Shown: one piece after another, positions 8,990 through 17,708 of the stretch | Position numbering within the stretch: position 1 is the first letter of the stretch | How the letters are laid out: each line of letters begins with the position of its first letter | From: Candidatus Omnitrophota bacterium | GTDB taxonomy: Bacteria; Omnitrophota; Gorgyraeia; Gygaellales; Profunditerraquicolaceae | Length of the DNA stretch: 43,849 bases | Direction of reading: 5' to 3' | Assembly: GCA_003644385.1 (NCBI GenBank) | Contig: QNCD01000005.1 | Span: 1 to 43,849 of the forward strand | Position numbers and translations under genes: made by a program | Notes under the pieces: model-generated | What the model was told of the DNA's origin: nothing | Database searches by the model: none | Seen by the model: the letters and a program-made list of their open reading frames with translations, nothing else

Positions 8990-11900
8990 ATGGCTAAAAT
9001 AGTAATCGTCGGTAATTCTGCTGCGGGTTTTTCCTGCACCGAAACATTAGTAAGACATTCACCAGATCATGAAATCACGGTGATTTCTCAGGAGCCCGGC
9101 CTGCCCTATAAAAGAGATTTATTAATTGATTATCTTGATAGCAAAGTAAAAGAAGAGGAACTTTTCTTTTGTTCCCGCGATTTTTATGAAAAGAATAAGG
9201 TTAAACTTATAAATGACAGCAAAGTTGTCAGGGTAGATACCAGGAAGAAACAGGTAGTACTTAAGAATAATAATAAGATCGGTTATGATTACCTGGTGGT
9301 GTCAACCGGGGCAAGGGCGCGCATTCCTGATATTCCCGGTAAGGGCAAAGACGGAGTTTACAGTCTTTATACCTTAGAAGATGCACAAAAGTTCAAGCAA
9401 CAGTTAATTTTGGCTGATACGCTTTGCCTGGTCGGAGAAGCGGAATTATGTTCGCGTTTTTTAGGGGCCTCCAGCGTGAAAGATAAGCATACAAAAATTA
9501 TCAGCTCCCCTAAGCCCGAATCTTTTTCGGCCGGCGAAAACGTAGAATGGCTGGATAACTTAGAGATTACTGAGATTATCGGTGAAGGGGCTCAGCTAAA
9601 GGCCTTTAAGTTAAATAACGGCAAAGTAATCGCAACACCGCTGATTTTATTTATAGGTAATTATTTTGCCGCAACCGATTTTTTAAAAGAATCGGGAATC
9701 GTTACTGACCAGGGTTATATTTGTACAGATGAGGCAATGCGCACGAATATCGAAAATATTTTCGCCTGCGGCAGTGTCTCTAAAATAAAAAATCAACTTA
9801 TAAAATGTAAATCCCGCGGGGATGCGGCTAACGAAGGGGCTAAGGCCGCTTCGACAATCGTCAGCCTATTGGAAAGGAGTAATAACGCTATGTCGGAAGT
9901 ATTAGTGCAGCTGGGCAGCAAGGGTGCGGATACGCTATTAAGCCTTACACGCCAATCTTTAGAAAAGTTAATTGCCGAGAAAGGTAAAGACGCAAAAGTA
10001 GGTTTTCCGGAAACCAATTATTATCTGCCGTTGGTAGATGCTCTTTTGAATATCGAGGTTAAGACTTTAGGGGATTGCCTTTTAGCTTTAGCTGAAGCTG
10101 AAAAGTTAAATAAAAATATTGCTGCAAAAAGCGGCTTAGTCATAGCGAGTTTAGGCGGGATCCTGAATAAGGGGGTAGCTACCTTAGTCTGTGAGGAGAT
10201 TCTGGCAGCCTTGGAGGTATTGAATAATAATCATCCTAACCAGGGATTTACCGGGTTTATCCCGGATAATATTTTACGTTCGCTGGGGATTCAGCTGGTA
10301 GATGGAAGAATTGCCGGTATTGCTGTAATATTGGGTCCGGCTAAAGACGAGGAGGCGGCAGTAAAATTAGTCAGAGATTTCCAAACCAAGGGCATCGTCA
10401 GCCTCCTGGCTGGTAGTATTGAGGGCAAAACTTTCAAGGCTCAGCTGGAAAGCCAGGGTGTTGAATTAGGCCTTGAGAATTATATTGTGCCTTTAGGGGA
10501 AGATTATTTATCCGCAATTTACGCGGTAAATTTCGCGGTCAGGGCTCCGTTGACTTACGGAGGGCATAAGCCAGGACAATGGGGCAAAATTGCCGATTAT
10601 ATCCGTAATCGTGTTCCCGCTTTTGTTTTACTTTTGGGCCACGTTGATGAAGTTTTAGTAGCTACCGGATTGGGGGCATTAGCTTTTGGTTTACCGATTA
10701 TAACCGACTTAGAAGTGCCGCAGCTAGGTAAAATCGATACTACACGTTATGAGGCATTAGTTACTGAGAAAGATTATAGCAATTTGGTCTCCAAATGTAT
10801 ACTTACCAGGGGAATAAAAGTTAAATTAGCCAAGGTGGATGTACCTGTGCCATATGCAGCAGCCTTTGAAGGTGAGCGTGTTAGAAAAGAACAATTACAC
10901 GCCGAATTCGGCGGTAAGGTAAGCACTGCCTTTGAGTTTTTGATTACCAAAAATCTGGATGAGGTCGAAGACGGTAAAGTTGAAGTTGTCGGGCCGGATA
11001 TCGACCAGTTGGAGAAAGGCAGCAAGTCTATGCCTTTAGCGATTGTCGTAGAAGTTGCCGGAAGAAAAATGCAGAAAGATTTTGAGCCGATTCTAGAGCG
11101 CCAGGTACACCGCTATACTAATTATGCCATGGGCCTGATGCATATCGGCCAGAGGGATATGAACTGGATAAGGATATCCAAGGATGCTTTTAATAAGGGT
11201 TTTCGTTTAAAGCATATCGGCGTAATTTTACACGCTATGATACACGAGGAATATAATGCTATAGTAGATAAAGTCCAGGTGAAAATTTACAGCAAGTCCG
11301 AGGATGTGGAAAAATTATTGCCCCAGGCAAGAAAAGTTTTTGACGAACGCGACGCGCGCTTAAGCGGTATGACCGATGAAAGCGTAGATACCTTTTATAG
11401 CTGTATGCTCTGCCAGAGTTTTGCCCCTAACCACGTCTGCATTATTACTCCCGAGCGCTTAGGGTTGTGTGGAGCATATTCCTGGCTCGACGGAAAAGCC
11501 TCTTACGAAATTACCCCTACCGGCCCAAACCAACCGGTATTAAAAGGAGAACTTCTTGACGCGAAATTAGGGCAGTGGAAGAATATCAATGATTTTGTTT
11601 ATCAGAAGTCAAACAAAAGCATTGAAAAAGTAAGCATGTATTCGCTGATGGAGTTTCCGCAATCATCCTGCGGATGTTTTGAGTGCATTGCTGCGATAAT
11701 CCCTGAGGCAAACGGGGTTATGATTGTGCACCGCGATTATTCCGGAATGACTCCCTGCGGAATGAGCTTTACTACTCTGGCGGGTTCAGTAGGGGGTGGG
11801 GTGCAGACTCCCGGATTTTTAGGAATCGGTAAATTATACATTATCAGTAAGAAATTCATTTCTGCAGAAGGGGGTTTAAAGCGGGTAGTCTGGATGCCCA

Positions 11901-12073
11901 AAGAGTTAAAAGAACTTTTGGGAGATAAGTTAAAGAAGGCTGCTGAGGATATAGGTATGCCTGAATTAGCAGATAAAATTTGCGATGAAACCCAGGCTAC
12001 TACCTCTGAAGAGCTTTTAAACTTCTTAAATAAGGTCGGCCATCCTGCTTTGAATTTACCGGCAATGATTTAG
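8990..12073 (+). CDS. acsB: FAD/NAD-type oxidoreductase module fused to acetyl-CoA synthase (CODH/ACS beta subunit, AcsB)
   Basis: This 1027-residue ORF has two modules. Residues 1 to about 297 form a pyridine-nucleotide-disulfide-oxidoreductase-like domain: GNSAAG nucleotide loop, STGARARIPDIPG, and TNIENIFACGSV. The usual second GxGxxG is degenerate (VGEAELCSRF), and the FAD-contacting GD is CGS, so redox activity is uncertain. Residues 301-1027 are a full acetyl-CoA synthase: A-cluster cysteines C805, C808, C817, C827 and the C894-G-C896 motif, which after subtracting 300 fall one residue from the Moorella AcsB positions known from the literature. AcsB makes acetyl-CoA from CO, a methyl group and CoA. 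An in-frame ATG at 9890 with a strong ribosome site could give free AcsB. No CODH or corrinoid-protein genes are in the window. Confidence 0.95.
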   Translation: MAKIVIVGNSAAGFSCTETLVRHSPDHEITVISQEPGLPYKRDLLIDYLDSKVKEEELFFCSRDFYEKNKVKLINDSKVVRVDTRKKQVVLKNNNKIGYDYLVVSTGARARIPDIPGKGKDGVYSLYTLEDAQKFKQQLILADTLCLVGEAELCSRFLGASSVKDKHTKIISSPKPESFSAGENVEWLDNLEITEIIGEGAQLKAFKLNNGKVIATPLILFIGNYFAATDFLKESGIVTDQGYICTDEAMRTNIENIFACGSVSKIKNQLIKCKSRGDAANEGAKAASTIVSLLERSNNAMSEVLVQLGSKGADTLLSLTRQSLEKLIAEKGKDAKVGFPETNYYLPLVDALLNIEVKTLGDCLLALAEAEKLNKNIAAKSGLVIASLGGILNKGVATLVCEEILAALEVLNNNHPNQGFTGFIPDNILRSLGIQLVDGRIAGIAVILGPAKDEEAAVKLVRDFQTKGIVSLLAGSIEGKTFKAQLESQGVELGLENYIVPLGEDYLSAIYAVNFAVRAPLTYGGHKPGQWGKIADYIRNRVPAFVLLLGHVDEVLVATGLGALAFGLPIITDLEVPQLGKIDTTRYEALVTEKDYSNLVSKCILTRGIKVKLAKVDVPVPYAAAFEGERVRKEQLHAEFGGKVSTAFEFLITKNLDEVEDGKVEVVGPDIDQLEKGSKSMPLAIVVEVAGRKMQKDFEPILERQVHRYTNYAMGLMHIGQRDMNWIRISKDAFNKGFRLKHIGVILHAMIHEEYNAIVDKVQVKIYSKSEDVEKLLPQARKVFDERDARLSGMTDESVDTFYSCMLCQSFAPNHVCIITPERLGLCGAYSWLDGKASYEITPTGPNQPVLKGELLDAKLGQWKNINDFVYQKSNKSIEKVSMYSLMEFPQSSCGCFECIAAIIPEANGVMIVHRDYSGMTPCGMSFTTLAGSVGGGVQTPGFLGIGKLYIISKKFISAEGGLKRVVWMPKELKELLGDKLKKAAEDIGMPELADKICDETQATTSEELLNFLNKVGHPALNLPAMI
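9871..9892 (+). promoter_or_regulatory. Strong internal Shine-Dalgarno and ATG at the oxidoreductase/AcsB junction
   Basis: GGAAAGGAG at 9871-9879 lies 10 nt before an in-frame ATG at 9890 (codon 301). Translation from here would give a 727-residue protein, essentially the length of stand-alone AcsB, starting MSEVLVQLGSKG. This suggests independent translation of AcsB, or that the present fusion arose by loss of a stop between two genes. Confidence 0.7.
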
Positions 12074-12128
12074 GCTTTTTAAGTGCATTTTTTTCTTGAT
12101 TTTTTGTTTTTTTTCCTATATATTACAC

Positions 12129-12932
12129 ATGGTAATGTCAATTTATCCCTCAAGAAGCCTTTCCTTTATTTTAGCAGGGTTAATATTTTTTTCACCTTTA
12201 TGCTTATCTATTCTAAAAGCCGCGGATGATGCCGGGCTCTTAGCAAATCAAGCAAAGATTTACCGGGATCAGGGGTTTGCATTACAGGAAAAGGGTAATT
12301 TAGAGGAAGCTCTTTCTTATTATCAAAAGGCCTTGATTATCGATCCGACCTATGTGGTGGCTTACAACGATGTGGGAATTATTTTTGAAGGAATGGGTTA
12401 TAAGGATCAGGCTAAAGATATGTACCTGAAAGCAATCGACCTGGATCCCCGCTACCCTAATAGTTATTCTAACCTGGCTATGCTTTATGAGGAGGAGAAA
12501 GATTATGCCCGGGCAATAGTCTGCTGGGTTAAAAGGGCAACTTTGGGAGATCCCGATGATCCCTGGGCAGAAGCTGCGCGCAGGAGGCTTGAGGAAATAG
12601 CCAGAGTTTTTCCCGGCGCCTATGGTATTATCGGCGATTCTGAAGCAGCTTCATATTTAGGTTCGCCAGCTGCTTCGGATAAATTGCAGGCATATTCCCA
12701 ACCGTCGGGCAAGGTAAGTTTATTCAGGAAAGATCCGGCAGGGGCGCGGGACGTTTTTAAGACGGATAGCCGCACCAATGCCCTTACTTATCTTAACCGC
12801 GCAAAGCAGAATTTCGCCCGGGGTGAATACGTCCTGGCATTAAAGGAGGCGACAGTAGCGGAGTATATGGATCCCTCCAACAAGGAAATCAGCGCCTTTG
12901 TAAACAAGGTGCGCAAGGCGCTTTTTCAATAA
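12129..12932 (+). CDS. Exported TPR-repeat protein
   Basis: The ORF track starts at a TTG (12096), but ATGs at 12129 and 12135 give a cleaner signal peptide: a short basic stretch, then SFILAGLIFFSPLCLSIL and 'KAAD' as the likely cleavage area. The mature part has at least three tetratricopeptide repeats (ALQEKGNLEEALSYYQKAL, VGIIFEGMGYKDQAKDMYLKAI, LAMLYEEEKDYARAIVCW), a linker, and a last TPR-like segment (LNRAKQNFARGEYVLALKEA). TPRs mediate protein contacts; the partner is unknown. It lies 22 bp (to the TTG) after acsB. Confidence 0.8.
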   Translation: MVMSIYPSRSLSFILAGLIFFSPLCLSILKAADDAGLLANQAKIYRDQGFALQEKGNLEEALSYYQKALIIDPTYVVAYNDVGIIFEGMGYKDQAKDMYLKAIDLDPRYPNSYSNLAMLYEEEKDYARAIVCWVKRATLGDPDDPWAEAARRRLEEIARVFPGAYGIIGDSEAASYLGSPAASDKLQAYSQPSGKVSLFRKDPAGARDVFKTDSRTNALTYLNRAKQNFARGEYVLALKEATVAEYMDPSNKEISAFVNKVRKALFQ

Positions 12933-13059
12933 ATCCGTTCCTTTTAGCATTTTTAAGAAAAGTGTGGCAATTAACTGCAGATATCACACCCTATTAAACT
13001 CCTTATATTATTAATGGCGGCTGTTTATTTCTTTAATCAACTTTAATGGATTAAACTTC

Positions 13060-15603
13060 ATGAGCAAAAATAGCCTGTTTTTAATTGACGCGAATGCATT
13101 CTGCTATAGGGCATTTTACGCCATAAAGAACCTTGCGACTTCTTCAGGGCAGCCAACGAATGCAGTCTATGGTTTTACCAATATGCTTAATAAGATATTA
13201 AAAGAAAAAAAGCCGAAGTACCTGGCAGTCTGTTTTGATGTATCGCGCAAGACTTTCAGGCAGAAAAAATTTAGCGATTATAAAATCCAGCGCCCGCCCA
13301 TGCCGGAGGATCTTTTAAGCCAGATACCGATAATCAAAGAGGTAATTTCTGCTTACAGGATTACTATTTTCGAAAAAGATGGCTATGAGGCAGATGACAT
13401 CATTGCCACCATTAATAAAAAGGCAAAGAAAGAGGGTCTCGACGTTACTATAGTAAGCTCTGATAAGGATATTTTACAACTGGTGGATAAAGAAACAAAG
13501 GTATTCAGCCCCTATAAAGACGAAGGTGTAACTTACGACGCCAAAAAGGTTGTGGCGCGTTATCAGGTAAGCCCCCGCGATATACCCGATATTATCGCTT
13601 TGATGGGGGACGACGCAGATAATATTCCGGGCGTAGCGGGAATTGGAGAGAAGACAGCAGTCAGCCTGATTAAGGATTTTGGTTCGTTGGATAAAATGTT
13701 AAAGAATATCGATAAAATCAAGCAGGAAAAGCTGAAAAATGCGATTAGGGATAATCTTGATAAAATAAGACTGAGCAGGGAGCTGGCAGTTTTGGATGAC
13801 AATGTGGATTTAAGTTTTGAAATAGATAAATTAGAAGTCTCTGAGCCGGATTACAAAGAATTGACCAGAATATTTAAGAATCTAGAGTTTAAGTCTTTTC
13901 TAAAGGACTTGCCTTCGCAAGATGAAGGCCCGCTGCCTGAAGAGAAAGAGGTCAGTTCCGACCTGAACAGATTAAATTCTCTTTTAAAAATTAAAGACGA
14001 ACTGATATTGGCAGGCCAAGACGCTAAATATTTTTACTTCTATTGTGAAAATGAGGTTTTTAAAGCTCCGGCAAAGAATAAAGAAACAAAGATTATATTA
14101 TCCAATCCTGCTGTAAAAAAAATAGGCCACGATTTAAAAAAAATAAAAACCACATTAGCTAAATCGAATATTATGCTGGAGGGTTTGTATTTTGATACTA
14201 TGGTAGCCGCTTATTTGCTTAATCCCTCTAAGTCAGGCTATGAGCTTAACGAAGTGGTCTGGGATTATCTGGGCAAGTCTATCAAGCCGGAGGCGCTGGA
14301 TGCTTTAAAAACAGTAAGTTATATTAAAGAACTCAGGCCAAAGCTGGGCAGAGAGCTCCAAGATAAGAAACTCAGCAGCCTTTTTAAGGATATAGAAATG
14401 CCTTTGGTCTCGGTTTTAGCGGATATGGAAATAACCGGCATTAAAATAGACCTGAAGCTGCTTGCCGGTGTCTCTAGAGACTGCGAAAAAAAATTAACTA
14501 CCCTGATTAAAGAAATCTATGGCCTCTCAGGTTGCGAATTTAATATTAATTCTCCCAAGCAGCTGCGCGAGGTCTTATTCGAAAAGCTTGAATTACCGGT
14601 AGTCAAGAGAACCAAGACCGGGCCGTCAACCGACGAAGAGGTATTAAAAAAACTTGCGGCTAAACATAATCTTCCGGCCTTATTACTGGAATATCGCCAA
14701 CTGGTCAAGATTAAAACTACCTATGTTGATGCACTGCCGCAATTAATTGATTCCAGGACTGGAAGGTTGCATTCTTCTTTCAACCAAACCGTAACCGAAA
14801 CCGGAAGGTTAAGTTCCAGCTCACCCAACCTGCAAAATCTTCCCATAAAAACGGAATTAGGCAGGAATATCAGGAAGGCAGTGGTTGCTTTTGAAAAGGA
14901 TAGCTTTATTTTATCCTGCGATTATTCGCAGATTGAGTTAAGGGTTTTAGCGCATATTTCAGAAGATGAGAATTTAATCAGCGCTTTTAAAAACAATAAA
15001 GACGTTCACAGGATGACTGCCGCCTTAATCTACGAAGAGGATGAGCAAAATATCAATGAAGATATGCGCAATACCGCCAAGAGGATCAACTTCGGGATTA
15101 TTTACGGTTTAAGTTCTTACGGGCTTTCGCGCGACCTGGGAATTGATTTAGCCCAGGCGCAGTCTTTTATCGACGCTTATTTTTTAAGGTATCCTAAAGT
15201 AAAGGATTATACGCTTAAACAGATCGAGGAGGCCAGAGGCAGGGGTTTTGTAACCACTATTTCCGGAAGAAGAAGGTACCTTCCGGAAATAAACAACAAA
15301 AATATGGCTATGCGCCAGATCGCCGAAAGGCAGGCGATAAATACGCCTGTACAGGGCTCTGCCAGTGACCTGATAAAGATGACGATGGTGGGCATCTCTA
15401 AAGAAATTAAAAAGAAAAATCTAAGGTCTAAGATGATTTTACAGGTTCATGATGAGCTGGTCTTTGACGTTCCGGAGCAGGAGAGGGATAATTTCATAAG
15501 TCTGGCAAGAGAACGCATGGAAAATGTTTTGGAATTAAAGGTTCCCATAAAGGTCGATATGAAAATGGGGAAAAACTGGTTGGAAATGGAGGTAGTAAAA
15601 TGA
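13060..15603 (+). CDS. polA: DNA polymerase I
   Basis: PolA fills gaps and removes RNA primers. Residues 1 to about 290 are the 5'-nuclease domain (LIDANAFCYRAFYA, GYEADDIIAT, GDDADNIPGVAGIGEKTA). The middle region keeps only a relic 3'-5' exonuclease: 'KIGHDLKKI' and 'FDTMVAAYLLNP' are recognisable, but the DxE metal motif and the YxxxD motif are not, so proofreading is probably absent. The polymerase domain has motif A DYSQIELRVLAH (about 621), motif B RINFGIIYG (about 675) and motif C QVHDELVFD (about 795). It ends with an ATGA overlap with glgA. The 127-bp upstream gap shows no convincing promoter. Confidence 0.97.
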   Translation: MSKNSLFLIDANAFCYRAFYAIKNLATSSGQPTNAVYGFTNMLNKILKEKKPKYLAVCFDVSRKTFRQKKFSDYKIQRPPMPEDLLSQIPIIKEVISAYRITIFEKDGYEADDIIATINKKAKKEGLDVTIVSSDKDILQLVDKETKVFSPYKDEGVTYDAKKVVARYQVSPRDIPDIIALMGDDADNIPGVAGIGEKTAVSLIKDFGSLDKMLKNIDKIKQEKLKNAIRDNLDKIRLSRELAVLDDNVDLSFEIDKLEVSEPDYKELTRIFKNLEFKSFLKDLPSQDEGPLPEEKEVSSDLNRLNSLLKIKDELILAGQDAKYFYFYCENEVFKAPAKNKETKIILSNPAVKKIGHDLKKIKTTLAKSNIMLEGLYFDTMVAAYLLNPSKSGYELNEVVWDYLGKSIKPEALDALKTVSYIKELRPKLGRELQDKKLSSLFKDIEMPLVSVLADMEITGIKIDLKLLAGVSRDCEKKLTTLIKEIYGLSGCEFNINSPKQLREVLFEKLELPVVKRTKTGPSTDEEVLKKLAAKHNLPALLLEYRQLVKIKTTYVDALPQLIDSRTGRLHSSFNQTVTETGRLSSSSPNLQNLPIKTELGRNIRKAVVAFEKDSFILSCDYSQIELRVLAHISEDENLISAFKNNKDVHRMTAALIYEEDEQNINEDMRNTAKRINFGIIYGLSSYGLSRDLGIDLAQAQSFIDAYFLRYPKVKDYTLKQIEEARGRGFVTTISGRRRYLPEINNKNMAMRQIAERQAINTPVQGSASDLIKMTMVGISKEIKKKNLRSKMILQVHDELVFDVPEQERDNFISLARERMENVLELKVPIKVDMKMGKNWLEMEVVK

Positions 15604-16988
15604 AAATAGTGATTTGCTCTTCGGAAGTGGTACCGTTTGCAAAAACAGGTGGCCTGGCTGATGTTTCCGGGGCCTTGCCTTTGGCTCTGGAAAAACTGGG
15701 ACACGAAGTAATTATCGTAATGCCCAAGTACAAGGGTATAGAAGCTCCAAAGTATAACCTGAAAAAAGTAATCCCCGGGGTTTATTCTACAACTGAAGGC
15801 AAGGGCATTAAGGTTTATTTTATAGAAAACGACGCTTATTTTATGCGCGACGGCCTTTATGTTGATAAAGACGGCGATTATAAAGATAATCTGGACAGGT
15901 TTTCATATTACTCAAGGCAGACTCTGGAATTACTGCCGCAGATAAATTTTAAGCCCGATATAATCCATATCCACGATTGGCAGGCCTGTCTGGTTGCGAT
16001 ATTCCTGAAAAATCTATATAAAGATAAGCCTTTTTATAAAGGCATAAAAACCTTGCTTACCATACACAATATCGGTTACCAGGGGCTATTTGCCAAGGAA
16101 GAATTTCCAAAGTTAGGCCTGGATTGGAGCCTCTTTAGCATGGACGGATTAGAGTTTTTCGGAAAGATTAATCTTTTAAAAGGCGGGATCATATTTTGCG
16201 ATTTGGTGAATACAGTCAGCCCTACTTACAGTAAAGAGATACAGGCTGGAGAGTTCGGGTTTGGGCTGGAGGGTATTTTAACAAAGCGTAAAAAAGACCT
16301 CTACGGCGTATTAAACGGCCTGGATTATTCGCTTTGGAATCCGGAGACAGATAATTATATTGCCAAAAAATTCTCCGCGAAAAATATAGAGGATAAATAT
16401 AAGAATAAAGAGGAGTTACAAAAAATCTGTTCTTTGCCGGTTAAAAAGGATATTCCGCTTTTCGGTATAGTATCGCGGCTGGCTGAGCAGAAGGGTTTTG
16501 ATATATTAGCCCAGGCAATAGAAAAAATTTGCTCTATGGAGTTACAATACGTTATTCTGGGAACAGGAGATTTAAAATACCATGAGCTCTTGAGCAAAAT
16601 CGCCAAGAAATACCCTAAGGTTGTTTCCCTGCATCTAAAATTTGATAATGCCCTGGCGCATAAAATATACGCAGGTTCTGATATATTCGTGATGCCTTCT
16701 AAGTACGAACCCTGCGGACTGGGGCAAATGATCAGCCTAAGGTATGCTACAATTCCTCTGGTTTTTAAGACCGGCGGATTGGCTGATACTGTAACTAAGG
16801 AAAACGGTTTTGTATTTGATAAGTACAAGAAAGAGGATTTGATTAAAACTCACGAGGCAGCAGTCAAGGCATTTAAAAATAAAAAGAAATGGCCCGCGCT
16901 GGTTGAGAAAGCAATGCAATATAATTTTTCCTGGGAGGAATCTGCCCGCAAATACGTCCAGATGTATGAAAAGGCAAAAAGAAAATAA
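15600..16988 (+). CDS. glgA: Glycogen/starch synthase, GT5 family
   Basis: The enzyme extends alpha-1,4-glucan from ADP-glucose (or UDP-glucose). The N-terminus has the diagnostic KTGGLADV at residues 15-22, then 'HIHDWQACLVAIFLK' and 'LTIHNIGYQGLF'. The C-terminal half carries GIVSRLAEQKGFD and the acceptor/catalytic SKYEPCGLGQMISLRYATIPLVFKTGGL block. At 462 residues it is of normal length. It overlaps polA by 4 bp and coaE by 23 bp, so it is co-transcribed with them although its role, storage polysaccharide synthesis, is unrelated. Confidence 0.95.
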   Translation: MKIVICSSEVVPFAKTGGLADVSGALPLALEKLGHEVIIVMPKYKGIEAPKYNLKKVIPGVYSTTEGKGIKVYFIENDAYFMRDGLYVDKDGDYKDNLDRFSYYSRQTLELLPQINFKPDIIHIHDWQACLVAIFLKNLYKDKPFYKGIKTLLTIHNIGYQGLFAKEEFPKLGLDWSLFSMDGLEFFGKINLLKGGIIFCDLVNTVSPTYSKEIQAGEFGFGLEGILTKRKKDLYGVLNGLDYSLWNPETDNYIAKKFSAKNIEDKYKNKEELQKICSLPVKKDIPLFGIVSRLAEQKGFDILAQAIEKICSMELQYVILGTGDLKYHELLSKIAKKYPKVVSLHLKFDNALAHKIYAGSDIFVMPSKYEPCGLGQMISLRYATIPLVFKTGGLADTVTKENGFVFDKYKKEDLIKTHEAAVKAFKNKKKWPALVEKAMQYNFSWEESARKYVQMYEKAKRK

Positions 16989-17574
16989 AAAAATAGTCAT
17001 CGGTATCACCGGAGGCCTGGGAACAGGAAAGAGCACGGTTGTCAGGATGCTTAAATCATACGGTGCCGCAGTAATTGATGCCGATCAGATTGCCCATGGG
17101 ATAATTAAGCCCGGTAAAAAGATTTATTTGAAGCTGGTTGAGACTTTTGGCAAGAAAATCCTCGGCAGGAATAAGAATATTGACCGCAAAAAATTAGCCA
17201 GAGCCGCTTTTAGAAATAAGAATTCACTCAGGAAATTGAATCTGATTATGCATCCCGAAATAATTCAGGCTATAAAGGAAGGGATAAAGAAATCTCCTCG
17301 AAAAGCGGTGGTTGTAGATGCGCCTTTATTGATTGAGGCGGGTTTAAGGGGGTTAGTAGATAAGATAATCGTGGTCAGAGCAGAGAGGGAAACACAATTA
17401 AAGAGATTACTGGGTAAACGCCGGCTTACCAAAAAAGATATAGCAAGAAGAATAAAAGTGCAGATGCCTTTAGAAAAAAAGTTCTGCTTTGCAGATTTCA
17501 TTATAGATAACAGCGGTTCCAGAGAAAAGACCCGCAGGCAGGTAGCAGGAATCTGGAAAACTTTGGAAAATTAG
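16966..17574 (+). CDS. coaE: Dephospho-CoA kinase
   Basis: CoaE phosphorylates the 3'-OH of dephospho-CoA, the last step of CoA synthesis. The track start at 16903 adds 21 residues read from inside glgA; the ATG at 16966 gives 202 residues, the family norm. P-loop GITGGLGTGKST lies near residues 11-22, followed by DADQIAH, 'HPEI' and the 'VDAPLLIEAG' block, and RIKVQMPLEKK near the lid region. CoA supply could matter for the acetyl-CoA synthase upstream, but the location next to glgA and rho is probably just operon packing. Confidence 0.95.
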   Translation: MKRQKENKKIVIGITGGLGTGKSTVVRMLKSYGAAVIDADQIAHGIIKPGKKIYLKLVETFGKKILGRNKNIDRKKLARAAFRNKNSLRKLNLIMHPEIIQAIKEGIKKSPRKAVVVDAPLLIEAGLRGLVDKIIVVRAERETQLKRLLGKRRLTKKDIARRIKVQMPLEKKFCFADFIIDNSGSREKTRRQVAGIWKTLEN

Positions 17575-17590
17575 GAAAGGTAGACTGGAT

Positions 17591-17703
17591 ATCCCTTGCA
17601 ACTCATTAATAGAATAGGGTTGCTCGGGATCAATTCGCAGACGGCCTTACGACCTACGACTTACGTCACTACGTTCCGTAAGTCGTCTGCTCATTGAAGG
17701 AGG
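17591..17703 (+). promoter_or_regulatory. Two-hairpin leader element upstream of rho (copy 1)
   Basis: P1 is ATCCC-TT-GCAAC ... GTTGC-TC-GGGAT (17591-17630), followed at once by CAATTCG, then hairpin P2 starting GCAGAC and closing GTCTGC with an inner GACTTACG/CGTAAGTC stem, then CTCATTG, AA and GGAGG. CAAT and ATTG extend P2, placing the ribosome site directly on its 3' side. The same plan occurs before rpmE and rsfS with different stem sequences, which argues for conserved structure. Confidence 0.75.
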
Positions 17704-17708
17704 CTATT

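Noticed and set aside
12933-13059. Regulatory structure before polA
   Set aside because: The GTGTGG...CACACC arms are too short and no promoter or ribosome site of usual quality could be seen.
17591-17703. T-box or known amino-acid riboswitch before rho
   Set aside because: No T-box sequence (TGGNACCGCG-type) or terminator helix is present; the shared anchors CAATTCG and CTCATTG do not match a riboswitch I know.
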